From Actinomycetes bacterium (GTDB lineage: Bacteria; Actinomycetota; Actinomycetes; Actinomycetales; Microbacteriaceae): 64,000 nucleotides of DNA. The stretch covers positions 186,001 through 250,000 of the forward strand of contig JAKPAC010000012.1 of assembly GCA_029779645.1 (NCBI GenBank), in the 5' to 3' direction. Positions 24,488-36,905 of the stretch are shown piece after piece. The notes beneath the pieces are model-generated. The model searched no databases. It saw only the letters and a program-made list of their open reading frames with translations, and was not told the DNA's origin. The first letter of the stretch is position 1. Each line of letters starts with the position of its first letter. The translations under genes were made by a program, and so were the position numbers.

Positions 24488-25405
24488 TCAGGCTTCGCCG
24501 CGCGCGGAAGCCTGAGCCAATTCTACGACCTCTTTCGCCGCGCGGGCGACGTCGTCGTTGATCACTCGGAAATCGAAGCTGTCCTGGTCCTTCAATTCGA
24601 CGACAGCGGTGCGCAGGCGACGGCGCCGCTCGTCCTCGTCCTCGGTGCCCCGACCCACGAGCCGGTCGACCAGCTCGTCCCAGCTCGGCGGCAGCAGGAA
24701 CACCAGGGCGGCGGAGGGCTCGGCCGCCCGGATCTGATGCGCGCCCTGGATGTCGATCTCGAGCAGGACGGTGCGCCCGGCGGCGAGGGCCTCCTGCACG
24801 GGGCCACGCGGGGTGCCGTAGCGGTGCGCGTTGTGCACCGTCGCCCACTCAAGCAGCTCGCCGTCGGCGATGAGCCGGTCGAACTCGGCGTCGTCGACGA
24901 AGAAGTAGTGCACGCCCTCCACCTCGCCGGGGCGCGGCGCGCGCGTGGTCGTCGAGACCGAGAGGGCGACCTCCGGGTACTGCTCCCGGATCCAGGCGGC
25001 GACCGTGCCCTTGCCGACCGCGGTCGGGCCGGCGAGCACCATGAGTCGACTGCGGGCGGGCTGCTGCACCGGCTCGGCCCGGCGGCCGCCGAGGTACGCG
25101 CCCAGCGCCGCGCGCTGGCGGGCCCCAAGCCCGCCGAGCCGCTTCACCGGCGAGATCGCCAGCTGCTCCAGGACCCGGTCGCGCTTGCTCGCGCCGACGC
25201 CGGGGATGCTGGTGAGAAACTCGGTCACCCGCAGCGTGCCCGCTGCGGAGTCCGCGTCGACGAGCGCACGACGAAGCGCCTCCTGCGGCGTGATCACCCG
25301 GGTGTTGATGTCGCGCTTGAGCGACGCGCGCGCGCGACGCGCGGCCACCGCCTTTCGCGACGCAGCAACACGATCGACCTCGGGGGGTCTTTGACGCTCA
25401 ACCAC
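24488..25405 (-). CDS. gmk: mIHF-guanylate kinase fusion
   Basis: The C-terminal half is guanylate kinase (GMP plus ATP to GDP plus ADP): P-loop GPTAVGKGT at 126-134, STTTRAPRPGEVEGVHYFFVDD, and LLEIDIQGAHQIR. The N-terminal 110 residues match the actinobacterial integration host factor mIHF: a basic helix, then an H2TH-type DNA-binding stretch SIPGVGASKRDRVLEQL and KRLGGLGARQRAAL. In M. tuberculosis these are adjacent separate genes (Rv1388, Rv1389); here they share one reading frame with no internal stop. GTG start at 25405 lies inside the end of pyrF (8-base overlap). Confidence 0.93.
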   Translation of the reverse strand: MVERQRPPEVDRVAASRKAVAARRARASLKRDINTRVITPQEALRRALVDADSAAGTLRVTEFLTSIPGVGASKRDRVLEQLAISPVKRLGGLGARQRAALGAYLGGRRAEPVQQPARSRLMVLAGPTAVGKGTVAAWIREQYPEVALSVSTTTRAPRPGEVEGVHYFFVDDAEFDRLIADGELLEWATVHNAHRYGTPRGPVQEALAAGRTVLLEIDIQGAHQIRAAEPSAALVFLLPPSWDELVDRLVGRGTEDEDERRRRLRTAVVELKDQDSFDFRVINDDVARAAKEVVELAQASARGEA

Positions 25406-26230
25406 CGATAACTCCCAATTCCTTCTTCTTCTCGCCGATGGCGCGGGTCATGCCATCGGGTCCAGCACCGAGGACTCCTCGGCTCTCGCTCGCGATCACC
25501 TGCGGTGAATCCGCCCCAAACAGCGTCGCGAGCTCAGTCAGACGTGCGCCCTGCGCGCCGAAGCCGGGCGCGAGGATCGGCGCGGGCGGCGTGAGCGCCT
25601 CGGGCAGGCCGGCCGCGCGACGATCGATCGTCGCTCCGACCACCAGCCCGATGCTGCCCAGGCCCTCCCCCGTGGTCGCGAGATTCCAGGCCGAGACCTC
25701 ATCGGCGACGGCGCGGGCGACCGTGGGCGCCCCGGCGGGCACGGCGCGCTGCAGCGCGGCGCCCTCCGGGTTGCTCGTGGCGGCGAGGACGAAGATGCCC
25801 TTGCCGTGCTGGTGCGCCAGCCGGAACGTGTCGCGCAGCGACCCGACACCGAGGTATGGGCTCACCGTGAGCGCGTCGGCCTCGAGCGGCGAGCCCGGGG
25901 TCAGCCAGGCGCGGGCGTAGGCGTCCATCGTCGTGCCGATGTCGCCCCGCTTCGCATCGGCGATCACGAGCAGTCCGGCCGCGCGGGCCGCGGCCATCAC
26001 GTCCTCCAGCGCGGCGAAGCCCGCCGAGCCGTGCCGCTCGAAGAACGAGACCTGCGGCTTGACGATGCCGACGCTGCCGGCGCACGCGTCGACCACGCGC
26101 AGCCCGAACTCACGCACGCCGGCGGCCGAGGCATCCAGCCCCCACTGCCCGAGCAGATGCTCGTGGGGGTCGATCCCCACGCACAGCTGGCCGTGGGCGC
26201 CGAATGCTCCCGTCAGCCGATTCGCGAAGC

Positions 26231-26234
<4 letters not shown>
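25398..26234 (-). CDS. pyrF: orotidine 5'-phosphate decarboxylase, type 2
   Basis: Last step of UMP synthesis. The 278-residue length and motifs fit the longer type 2 family used by mycobacteria and other actinobacteria. They include [11 protein letters not shown], the substrate lysine in [15 protein letters not shown], and the catalytic Lys/Asp array in [18 protein letters not shown]. It couples to carB upstream by an ATGA-type overlap and to gmk downstream by 8 bases, placing UMP and GMP nucleotide steps on one transcript. Confidence 0.96.
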
Positions 26235-29518
<3,284 letters not shown>

Positions 29519-29521
29519 GAG

Positions 29522-30691
29522 TTATGCGTCCTTCTTGTTGTTGAGCACCATGTCGCGGAAGCGCGCGAAGAGATACTTGGCGTCGCGGGGGCCCGCCGCC
29601 GATTCGGGGTGGTACTGGACCGAGAATGCGGGGTAGTCGAGCGCGCGCAGGCCCTCGACCACGTCGTCGTTGAGCGAGAAGTGCGTGACCTCGACCGGGC
29701 CGAAGCCGGCCGGCGATTCGACGACCCCCTCGATCGGGGCATCCACCGCGAAGCCGTGGTTCTGGCTCGTGATCTCGACGCGGCCCGTGCTCTTGTCGAG
29801 CACCGGCTGGTTGATGCCGCGGTGCCCGAACTGCAGCTTGTAGGTGCCGAAGCCCAGCGCGCGGCCGAGCAGCTGGTTGCCGAAGCAGATGCCGAAGTAG
29901 GGCATGCGCGCGCGGAGGATCTCCTGCAGCAGCTCGACGTGGCGGTCGCTGGCGGCCGGGTCGCCCGGGCCGTTCGAGAAGAAGACGGCATCGGGCTGCA
30001 GCGCGAACAGCTCCTGTGCCGTGGTCGACTGCGGCAGCACGATCACGTCGAACCCCGCCTCGACGAGGAACTGGGTGGTCGAGCGCTTGATGCCCAGGTC
30101 GATCACGGCGATGGTGCCGAGCGATTCGCCCGGGTGCTCGACGCGGTAGGGCTCGGGGGTGGATACCTCGGCCGAGAGGTTGCGACCGGCCATGGGCGTG
30201 GCATCCATCACCTGGCGCAGCTGCTCCTGCGCGTCGAGCCCTGCCGCCGCGCCCGAGAAGATGCCGCCGCGCAGGCTGCCGGTGCTGCGGATGCGGCGGG
30301 TGATCGCGCGGGTGTCGACGCCGCTGATGCCGACGACGCCCCCGTTCTCGAGCTCGTCGTCGAGCGAGCCCTCGGCGCGGAAGTTCGAGACCATCCGCGA
30401 GGGGTCGCGGACGATGAAGCCCTCGGTCCAGATGCGGTCCGATTCCATGTCTTCGCGGTTCACGCCGGTGTTGCCGATGTGGGGCGCTGTCATGAGCACG
30501 ATCTGGCCCGCGTACGACGGGTCGGTGAGGGTCTCCTGGTAGCCGGTCATGCCGGTGGCGAAGACCACTTCACCGACGGTCGTGCCGCGGGCGCCGTAGG
30601 CCTGCCCGGTGAAGCGGCTGCCGTCCTCGAGCACCAGGACGGCTGGTTCGAAGCGGCGTGTGGAGCGAGTGTTCGCGGGTTCGGGAGTCAT
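29522..30691 (-). CDS. carA: carbamoyl-phosphate synthase small subunit
   Basis: Glutamine amidotransferase subunit that feeds ammonia to CarB. The 389-residue protein begins at ATG 30691, overlapping the upstream PH-like gene by ATGA. The N-terminal domain shows [18 protein letters not shown]. The class I amidotransferase triad is visible: the nucleophile Cys in [18 protein letters not shown], and His and Glu in [12 protein letters not shown]. The open frame runs further upstream but only as a shadow of the preceding gene. Confidence 0.97.
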   Translation of the reverse strand: MTPEPANTRSTRRFEPAVLVLEDGSRFTGQAYGARGTTVGEVVFATGMTGYQETLTDPSYAGQIVLMTAPHIGNTGVNREDMESDRIWTEGFIVRDPSRMVSNFRAEGSLDDELENGGVVGISGVDTRAITRRIRSTGSLRGGIFSGAAAGLDAQEQLRQVMDATPMAGRNLSAEVSTPEPYRVEHPGESLGTIAVIDLGIKRSTTQFLVEAGFDVIVLPQSTTAQELFALQPDAVFFSNGPGDPAASDRHVELLQEILRARMPYFGICFGNQLLGRALGFGTYKLQFGHRGINQPVLDKSTGRVEITSQNHGFAVDAPIEGVVESPAGFGPVEVTHFSLNDDVVEGLRALDYPAFSVQYHPESAAGPRDAKYLFARFRDMVLNNKKDA

Positions 30692-31221
30692 TCGGTGCTC
30701 TCTGTGGATGGCGAGGCGGGAGGGTTGATGGTTGGCACGAGCTCGGCGATGCGGGCGATGAGCGCCCGGGGATCGCTGTGCAGGCGGAGGTAGGAGTCGA
30801 CCACGACGCCGAGCGCGGTGCGCCAGGCGATCAGCACGAGGCCGTCGGGCTCGACGACACGGCCGACGGCCCAGGTGGCGCGGTCGACGCCGACGAGCAT
30901 GTCGGGGGTGAACAGCACGGGCCGCTCCCCCGCGAGGTCGATGGCGACGCCGGCCGGTGAAACCGTCACTGCGGCCTTCGTCCGGAAGGCGAGCCCCGCG
31001 ATGGCGAGGCGCTCCAGCGGCGCGCCGTGCGCCGTGGATGCCACGTACAGGCCGGACTCGGTGAATCCGCCGTCGTCCGTGCGCTGCGCGGGCGTCCGTG
31101 TGTCGAACGGGGCGATGATCCCCGCGTCGCGACGCCGACGGCGCGTCCAGCCCCAGAGCATCAGCCCGAGGATGAGGACGGCGACGCCGAGCATCACGGC
31201 GACAGCGAGGGGCTGGCTCAT
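30688..31221 (-). CDS. PH-like single-pass membrane protein in the pyr operon
   Basis: A 177-residue protein with one N-terminal membrane helix (about 5-24; [21 protein letters not shown]), a run of arginines that should stay in the cytosol, a linker, and a beta-rich domain (about 50-165) resembling the bacterial PH-like fold. Actinobacteria often keep such a gene between pyrC and carA. It overlaps both neighbours by ATGA, so it is made together with the pyrimidine enzymes. Its function is unknown to me; no catalytic motif is visible. Confidence 0.8.
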   Translation of the reverse strand: MSQPLAVAVMLGVAVLILGLMLWGWTRRRRRDAGIIAPFDTRTPAQRTDDGGFTESGLYVASTAHGAPLERLAIAGLAFRTKAAVTVSPAGVAIDLAGERPVLFTPDMLVGVDRATWAVGRVVEPDGLVLIAWRTALGVVVDSYLRLHSDPRALIARIAELVPTINPPASPSTESTE

Positions 31222-32591
31222 ACGCGGGCTCCGGGGGCTGCCCCCGACTGCCCGACGCGGTGGGTCGCGACGCGGGCCGCGTGCGCGGCCACGGTCTCGG
31301 CATCCACCAGCACGCCGTCGTCGAGGGTCAGGTAGCCGTCGTGCATGGTCGTGACCACGCGGCCCGGGAGCGAGGTGCCGAGGTACGGCGAGTTGTGGCT
31401 GCGCCCGTGCAGATCGGCGGTGCCGAACACGCGGCTGCCGCTCGGGTCGTAGAGCGTGATCTCGGCCGGCGCACCCGCCGAGATCGGCGTGCCGTGCGTG
31501 GCGAGGCCGCCGATGCGGGCGGGCGTGCGCGACATCACGCGAGCGACGTCCGCCCACGAGAGCAGGCCCTCGTCGACCATGACCCGCTGCACGATGTGCA
31601 CGGCCGACTCGAGGCCGACCATGCCGTTCGCGGCGGCCTGCCATTCGCAGCTCTTGGCCTCGGCCGGGTGCGGCGCGTGATCGGTCGCGACGATGTCGAT
31701 GGTGCCGTCGGCGAGGCCCGCGCGCACGGCGAGCACGTCCTCCTCGCGGCGCAGCGGCGGGTTCACCTTGTAGCGGGCGTCGTAGCCGCGCACGAGCTCG
31801 TCGGTCAGCAGCAGGTGGTGCGGGGTGACCTCGGCGGTGACGTTGATGCCGCGGGCCTTCGCCCAGCGGATGATGTCGACCGATCCGGCGGTCGAGAGGT
31901 GGCACACGTGCAGACGCGAGCCGACGTGCTCGGCCAGCAGCACGTCGCGGGCGATGATCGACTCCTCGGCGACGGCCGGCCAGCCCGCGAGCCCGAGCTC
32001 TGCCGAGACCGAGCCCTCGTTCATCTGGGCGCCCTCGGTCAGGCGCGGGTCCTGCGCGTGCTGGGCGACGACCCCGCCGAACGACTTCACGTACTCGAGC
32101 GCGCGCCGCATGATCAGCGGGTCCCACACGCAGAAGCCGTCATCGCTGAAGACGCGCACGTTCGCGCGCGAGCGAGCCATGGCGCCGAGCTCGGCGAGTC
32201 GCTCGCCCTGCTGGCCCACGGTGACGGCGCCGATCGGCTGCACCGTGGCGTAGCCGGCGGCGAGCCCGAGGGCGAGCTCCTGCTCGACGACGCCGGCGGT
32301 GTCGGCGACGGGCGAGGTGTTGGGCATGGCGAACACGGCGGTGAAGCCGCCCGCTGCGGCGGCCCGGGTGCCGGTCAGGATCGTCTCGGATGCCTCGTAG
32401 CCGGGCTCGCGCAGGTGCGTGTGCAGGTCGACGAGGCCGGGCAGCGCGATCAGGCCGTCGGCGTCGATGACGCGCGCGCCCGCGGCGTCAAGCCCGGCGC
32501 CGACCTCGACGATGGTCGTGCCCTCGACGCGGATGTCGCGGATCGCGCCGCCTTCGACGCTCGCGCCACGGATCAGGAATCTCTCGCTCAT
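31218..32591 (-). CDS. pyrC: dihydroorotase, class I
   Basis: Third step of pyrimidine synthesis, cyclising carbamoyl aspartate. The 457-residue amidohydrolase has the metal-binding [17 protein letters not shown], later metal ligands in [13 protein letters not shown] and [18 protein letters not shown], and the catalytic Asp in [15 protein letters not shown]. Length and motifs fit the larger class I group. It overlaps pyrB and the PH-like gene by ATGA. Confidence 0.96.
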   Translation of the reverse strand: MSERFLIRGASVEGGAIRDIRVEGTTIVEVGAGLDAAGARVIDADGLIALPGLVDLHTHLREPGYEASETILTGTRAAAAGGFTAVFAMPNTSPVADTAGVVEQELALGLAAGYATVQPIGAVTVGQQGERLAELGAMARSRANVRVFSDDGFCVWDPLIMRRALEYVKSFGGVVAQHAQDPRLTEGAQMNEGSVSAELGLAGWPAVAEESIIARDVLLAEHVGSRLHVCHLSTAGSVDIIRWAKARGINVTAEVTPHHLLLTDELVRGYDARYKVNPPLRREEDVLAVRAGLADGTIDIVATDHAPHPAEAKSCEWQAAANGMVGLESAVHIVQRVMVDEGLLSWADVARVMSRTPARIGGLATHGTPISAGAPAEITLYDPSGSRVFGTADLHGRSHNSPYLGTSLPGRVVTTMHDGYLTLDDGVLVDAETVAAHAARVATHRVGQSGAAPGARV

Positions 32592-33550
32592 CGTTCACCC
32601 TCTCGGTCGCCCGCCAGCAGCAGGTACAGCGCCGCCATGCGAACGGCCACACCATTGGACACCTGCTCGAGCACCGTCGACCGGGCCGAATCGGCGGCCG
32701 CCGACGAGATCTCGAGACCGCGATTCATCGGGCCGGGGTGCAGAACCATCGTACCGAGCGGAAGCGCGGCCAGTCGCGCATCGTCGAGCCCCCACAGGCG
32801 CGTGTACTCGCGCTCGTTCGGGAAGAACGCCGCGCGCATCCGCTCGAGCTGGATGCGAAGCATCATCAGCGCGTCGGGGCCCTGCGCGATCGCCGCGTCG
32901 AGGTCGTACTCGACGCGCACCGGCCAGGCCGAGACATCCTGCGGCACCAGGGTCGGCGGGGCGACCAGCGTCACCGATGCGCCGAGGGTGTGCAGCAGCC
33001 ACACGTTCGAGCGGGCGACCCGCGAGTGCAGAATGTCGCCGACGATCGTCACGGCGATGCCGTCGAGGTCGCGGCCGCGGCTGGCCACCCCGTGCAGGCG
33101 CTTGCGGATCGTGAAGGCATCGAGCAGCGCCTGGGTGGGGTGCTCGTGCGTGCCGTCGCCGGCGTTGATCACGCCCGCCGAGATCCAGCCGCTCTCGGCG
33201 AGGGTCCGGGGCGCGCCCGAGGCGCCGTGGCGGATCACGACGGCGTCTGCGCCGAGGGCCTGCAGCGTCTGCGCGGTGTCTTGCAGGCTCTCGCCCTTCG
33301 ACACGCTCGAGCCCTTGGCCGCGAAGTTGATCACGTCGGCGCTCAGGCGCTTGGATGCCGCCTCGAACGAGATGCGCGTGCGGGTCGAGTCCTCGAAGAA
33401 CAGGTTCACGACAGTCTTGCCGCGCAGCGTCGGGAGCTTCTTGATCTCGCGCTGCTGCGTGTCGGCCATGTCTTCGGCGACATCCAGGATCGCCAGCGCG
33501 CGCTCGCGGCTGAGCGTCTTCGTGTCGAGCAGGTGTGTCAGCGCGCTCAT
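32588..33550 (-). CDS. pyrB: aspartate carbamoyltransferase catalytic subunit
   Basis: Joins carbamoyl phosphate and aspartate. The 320-residue protein shows the carbamoyl phosphate site [29 protein letters not shown], and the active-site [19 protein letters not shown]. No PyrI regulatory subunit gene is nearby, as expected for actinobacteria, so control is by PyrR rather than allosteric. It overlaps pyrR by ATGA. Confidence 0.97.
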   Translation of the reverse strand: MSALTHLLDTKTLSRERALAILDVAEDMADTQQREIKKLPTLRGKTVVNLFFEDSTRTRISFEAASKRLSADVINFAAKGSSVSKGESLQDTAQTLQALGADAVVIRHGASGAPRTLAESGWISAGVINAGDGTHEHPTQALLDAFTIRKRLHGVASRGRDLDGIAVTIVGDILHSRVARSNVWLLHTLGASVTLVAPPTLVPQDVSAWPVRVEYDLDAAIAQGPDALMMLRIQLERMRAAFFPNEREYTRLWGLDDARLAALPLGTMVLHPGPMNRGLEISSAAADSARSTVLEQVSNGVAVRMAALYLLLAGDREGER

Positions 33551-34077
33551 CCTTCGATCGTCACCTCTTCGACGCCGTCCGTCTCGTTCAGGCGCACGTT
33601 GATGCGCTCGCTCTTCGCGCTCGGCAGGTTCTTGCCGACGAAATCCGGGCGGATCGGCAGCTCACGGTGCCCGCGGTCGATCAGCGCGGCCAGGCGCACG
33701 GCGGCCGGGCGGCCCACGTCCTGCAGCGCGTCGAGCGCGGCGCGGATGCTCCGGCCCGAGAAGAGCACATCGTCGACCAGCACCACGACGCGGCCGTCGA
33801 TGCCGCCCTCGGGGATCGTGGTGGGGTGCGGCGTGCGCGTGGGGTTGCGGGCGAGATCGTCGCGGTACATCGTCACGTCGAGCGCGCCGACCGGCACCGC
33901 GGCTCCCGAGATGCCGGCGATCAGCGCGGCGATGCGCTGGGCGAGCTCGACCCCGCGGGTCGGGATCCCGAGAATGACGAGGCCTTCGGCGCCGCGGTTG
34001 GACTCAAGGATCTCGTGTGCGATCCGAGTCAGCGCTCGGGCGATGTCGGCCTCTTGCAGCACGGTGCGCGTGCTCAT
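33547..34077 (-). CDS. pyrR: PyrR bifunctional pyr regulator / uracil phosphoribosyltransferase
   Basis: RNA-binding regulator of the pyrimidine operon with weak uracil phosphoribosyltransferase activity. The 176-residue type I PRTase-fold protein has the PRPP loop [21 protein letters not shown] and [27 protein letters not shown] matches the PyrR flexible loop. First gene of pyrR-pyrB-pyrC-PH-like-carA-carB-pyrF-gmk, all overlapping or nearly so. Its own leader carries a matching RNA-binding loop just upstream of the start (see 34081-34112), so UMP-dependent autoregulation of the operon is expected. Confidence 0.96.
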   Translation of the reverse strand: MSTRTVLQEADIARALTRIAHEILESNRGAEGLVILGIPTRGVELAQRIAALIAGISGAAVPVGALDVTMYRDDLARNPTRTPHPTTIPEGGIDGRVVVLVDDVLFSGRSIRAALDALQDVGRPAAVRLAALIDRGHRELPIRPDFVGKNLPSAKSERINVRLNETDGVEEVTIEG

Positions 34078-34080
34078 GTG

Positions 34081-34112
34081 CCGCTCCCTTCTCCGCCTCT
34101 CTGGACGGTCTT
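34081..34112 (-). promoter_or_regulatory. PyrR RNA-binding loop in the pyrR leader
   Basis: On the minus strand the leader contains GTCCAGAGAGGC (34095-34106) followed by GGAGAAGG, which agrees with the PyrR binding-loop sequence I recall from Bacillus pyr leaders. It ends 3 bases before the pyrR ATG and includes the purine-rich GAAGGGAG that would serve as the ribosome site. PyrR binding here would block ribosome access, as reported for Mycobacterium smegmatis, rather than act by an attenuator; no terminator hairpin is present. Confidence 0.82.
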
Positions 34113-34131
34113 AAAGGTTGCTTACGCATCC

Positions 34132-34137
34132 ATCATA
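34132..34137 (-). promoter_or_regulatory. candidate -10 element for the pyr operon
   Basis: TATGAT on the minus strand, in the 69-base gap between the DUF1648 gene and pyrR. A start about 7 bases downstream would place the whole PyrR loop near the 5' end of the message. No convincing -35 hexamer is seen 16-18 bases upstream, so this is tentative. Confidence 0.35.
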
Positions 34138-34146
34138 ACGGAGCGT

Positions 34147-35133
34147 TCAGCCTCGCTCTTGCAGCGGCGCCCCGGCTTCGTTCGCCATGAGCCCCAGCAG
34201 GATGCCGGCGGGCTCCTCGGGCTCGTCGAGCGTGATGGCGAACTGCTTCTGGTCGCGTCGCGTCAGCACCAGGCCCGGGCCGCGCCGCAGGATGATCGCC
34301 GAGCGCCCCGGCATCACGCGGTAGCCCCACCCGCCCCAGCTCATGGGCTCGAGCTCGACCGCCTCGACCGCCTCGATATCGGCGAGCGCGATGCGCTTGA
34401 TCGGGATGCCGAGCACCAGCGAGGTGACGCGCAGCCCCCGGTGATCGATCGTGACCCGGAACGCGCACAGCGCGACCACGAGCAGCAGCGCGACCACCGA
34501 CACGACGAACGCGAAGCCGAGCGATCCCGCACCGCCCTCGCTCGTGAACAGCGGGAACCACAGCACCACGACGACGACGAGCATCACGGCCGCGGTGACG
34601 ATGAACAGCCACGACCACAGCGAGCGGGTCCAGGCGACGCGCTCCCCCGGCGCGAGGGGCGCCGGGGTGATCGGCTGCGCGTCGCGCACATCCACCGGCC
34701 GCGACGCGCCCTTGGGCAGCAGGAGCAGCGGGATGAGCCCGGAGACCGGGAGCACGAAGACCACCAGCAGCCACGCGCCGAGCGTGACCGTGTAAGGATC
34801 GGTGACGCCGATCGACGACGCGGCGCTGCCGAGCCAGATGCCCAGCACGAACGCGGCAGCTGCCCCGGCGGTGCCACTGATCGCCCGCTTGACCCAGGGC
34901 CCGCGAAGCGGCACGAGCACGAGGATCGTGCCGGCAAGCGCGAGCGCCAGCGTGACCCCGAACGTCCACCCGAACACGACGGGTGCGGCGGTCACGGCAT
35001 CGGCCGGGCCGCTGCCGCCCCAGTGCGTGGGCAGCTCGCTCGGGAGGTGCTCCGCCCACACCCCCCAGGTGACGACGATCACGAGCGCGGGCACCCAGAG
35101 GGAGACGATCGCGAGCAGCATTCGGACCTTCAT
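34147..35133 (-). CDS. DUF1648-domain membrane protein
   Basis: A protein of about 328 residues with five predicted membrane helices: near 5-25, 55-75, 85-105, 120-140, and a pair near 195-240. The first segment carries the DUF1648-type ELPTHWGGSGPAD motif after helix 1. The C-terminal 100 residues form a soluble PH-like domain (VTIDHRGLRVTSLVLGIPIKRIALADIEAVEA; SWGGWGYRVMPGRSAIILRRG). No catalytic residues are evident and the function is unknown. ATG at 35133 is used; an in-frame GTG two codons upstream is equally possible, and neither has a good ribosome site. Confidence 0.75.
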   Translation of the reverse strand: MKVRMLLAIVSLWVPALVIVVTWGVWAEHLPSELPTHWGGSGPADAVTAAPVVFGWTFGVTLALALAGTILVLVPLRGPWVKRAISGTAGAAAAFVLGIWLGSAASSIGVTDPYTVTLGAWLLVVFVLPVSGLIPLLLLPKGASRPVDVRDAQPITPAPLAPGERVAWTRSLWSWLFIVTAAVMLVVVVVLWFPLFTSEGGAGSLGFAFVVSVVALLLVVALCAFRVTIDHRGLRVTSLVLGIPIKRIALADIEAVEAVELEPMSWGGWGYRVMPGRSAIILRRGPGLVLTRRDQKQFAITLDEPEEPAGILLGLMANEAGAPLQERG

Positions 35134-35178
35134 CGGCACGAGGGCATCACATCTTTTCGTTCAGGAGGCGCGTGCAGC

Positions 35179-35210
35179 ACTCCCGTGCGGGAGTCCCGGC
35201 AGCGGCCGGG
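35179..35210 (-). terminator. two tandem perfect hairpins
   Basis: Arms ACTCCC (35179-35184) and GGGAGT (35189-35194) close a GTGC loop; directly beside them CCCGGC (35195-35200) and GCCGGG (35205-35210) close an AGCG loop. They lie 27 bases past the stop of the Rieske/MBL gene, reading minus, and before the DUF1648 gene. No T run is present. They are likely the end of the Rieske gene transcript. Confidence 0.6.
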
Positions 35211-35237
35211 TGCAGGGGAGCCGTCAGGCGATCCAGT

Positions 35238-36821
35238 TCAGGAGTCGACCTCCGCCGGCGCCAGCGCCTCGCGGGTGAGCTCCTCGCCCGTCTTCGCGGC
35301 CCGGATGGGGTGGCCGTGGCTCGTCAGGCACTTGCCGGTGGCGAGATCCCACTTCCAGTCGTGCAGGCTGCAGGTGAGCACCCCGTCCTCGACCTTGCCG
35401 GTCTTCGAGAGGTCGGCGCGCAGGTGGGGGCAACGGCGCTGCATGACCCAGTCGCCGAGCTCCACGTCCTCCGAGGTGTCGGCCTGCTCGGCATACCAGT
35501 TCTCGACGTACTCGATGCGGTCACGCGAGAGGCACTTCATGAAGGTGTACAGGAACTCGTTGAACTTGCCGACGCGGCCGGTCTCGAACTGCATCGAGAG
35601 GAAGATCGAGTTCGACCAGTCGACCTCGTGGTCGCGGATGTTGGTCGAGACGAGGTCGGCGGGGATCCGGAACCAGTAGTTCGTCTCCTCGCCCGCGTAC
35701 TCGCGCAGCTTGGCCTTCGGGAAGTCGGCGACCATGTCGAGCTCGCCGATCGTGTAGCGGACCGGCCCGCCGATGCCGTCGCGGAAGATCCGGCCGCGGC
35801 GCATGAGCGGCTCCCACCACGCCTTGAGCGCGGCGAGCATCTCGGCGGGCGGGATGATGTCTGCGCGGGACGCCTCCTCCTCGGCGATCTCCGACTGACG
35901 CGACGCGCGCTGCGACTCGAAGTAGCCCCAGCGGTCGGCGAACATCGCCTCGACCTCGGCGTCCGTGTACAGCGTCTGCTCGACGGTCATCTCGCCGCCG
36001 TGCATCTCGATGACGGTGCCGGGGATGAAGATGTGCCCCTTGTGCGCGGGCGACTCCGCCTCCATCCGGGCGATGAACTGCGCCTGGTCGGTGAAGATCG
36101 AGTCGTCGTGCGTGCCCTCGCCGTTGTAGCGGAACAGCTCGTCGCGCAGGAACATCGGCGGGCCCGCCATCGGGAAGACATGCGGCGCGTCGACCTTGTC
36201 GATGTAGAACATGGCGCGCTTGTGCTGCGCCTCGCGCTTGAGCTTCGCGAAGTTCTGCTTCGAGTCCTCGGGGAGGTCGTAGACCATCGGCCACCAGATG
36301 GCGCCCGAGAACTGCGTGAAGTACGCCTCCGGCTTGCTGAACGCCAGCAGCGCGTCGAGGTCGAGCGGGTGCGAGTCGTTCTGGTTCAGGATGCTGGCGG
36401 TGCCGTCGTCGATCGAGAGGCTCGAGTCGCCGATCGGGCCGTCGGAGGGCGCCCGCAGCGGCGTGATCATCATGCGCAGCGTGCCGCGCTCGATCACCTG
36501 ACCGGCCTGTGTGTAGGTGATGTTGTTGTACCCGAGCGCGCGAAGATCCTGCTCGAGCTCATCGGTCGGGTACTCCGGCAGGAGCACCTCGATGTCTTTC
36601 GGCACGTACGTCTCGAGCAGCCACGGGTCGAAGTGGTCGCGGTGGCGGTGCGAGATGTAGAGGAAGTCGGCCTTGCCGTAGCGCTCCCAGTCGAGCGCGC
36701 GGTTGTCGGGGAACGGAAACCACGAGCCGAAGAACGCCGACTTGACCCACGGGTCGCACAGGATGGTGCCCCCGGTCGTCTCGATGAACATTCCCGCGTG
36801 GCCGAGGCCGGTGATCCGCAT
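35238..36821 (-). CDS. MBL-fold hydrolase with C-terminal Rieske [2Fe-2S] domain
   Basis: A 527-residue two-domain protein. The N-terminal metallo-beta-lactamase-type domain (about 1-280) has the metal motif HxHxDH complete (His58, His60, Asp62, His63 in YISHRHRDHFDPW). A middle region of unknown fold follows. The C-terminal Rieske domain (about 425-527) has Cys464-x-His466 and Cys484-x2-His487, the full set of cluster ligands. Similar proteins occur in actinobacteria (I recall M. tuberculosis Rv3818), and vertebrate CMP-Neu5Ac hydroxylase combines the same two folds in reverse order. Reaction and substrate are unknown. ATG start with AAGG about 9 bases upstream; flanked by hairpins, so probably monocistronic. 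Confidence 0.88.
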   Translation of the reverse strand: MRITGLGHAGMFIETTGGTILCDPWVKSAFFGSWFPFPDNRALDWERYGKADFLYISHRHRDHFDPWLLETYVPKDIEVLLPEYPTDELEQDLRALGYNNITYTQAGQVIERGTLRMMITPLRAPSDGPIGDSSLSIDDGTASILNQNDSHPLDLDALLAFSKPEAYFTQFSGAIWWPMVYDLPEDSKQNFAKLKREAQHKRAMFYIDKVDAPHVFPMAGPPMFLRDELFRYNGEGTHDDSIFTDQAQFIARMEAESPAHKGHIFIPGTVIEMHGGEMTVEQTLYTDAEVEAMFADRWGYFESQRASRQSEIAEEEASRADIIPPAEMLAALKAWWEPLMRRGRIFRDGIGGPVRYTIGELDMVADFPKAKLREYAGEETNYWFRIPADLVSTNIRDHEVDWSNSIFLSMQFETGRVGKFNEFLYTFMKCLSRDRIEYVENWYAEQADTSEDVELGDWVMQRRCPHLRADLSKTGKVEDGVLTCSLHDWKWDLATGKCLTSHGHPIRAAKTGEELTREALAPAEVDS

Positions 36822-36876
36822 GCTGTCTGCCTTTCATCCGTGCCGGGTTCGGCACCGCTTGTGTCTCTCACCCTCC

Positions 36877-36893
36877 GGCACGGGTTTCGTGCC
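36877..36893 (-). terminator. short hairpin after nusB
   Basis: GGCACG (36877-36882) pairs with CGTGCC (36888-36893) around a 5-base loop, 12 bases past the nusB stop. A second 6-bp hairpin (GTGCCG 36840-36845 with CGGCAC 36850-36855) follows before the next gene. Neither has a T run. They may mark the end of the aro-efp-nusB transcript. Confidence 0.4.
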
Positions 36894-36905
36894 CGGGCGT
36901 GTGCC

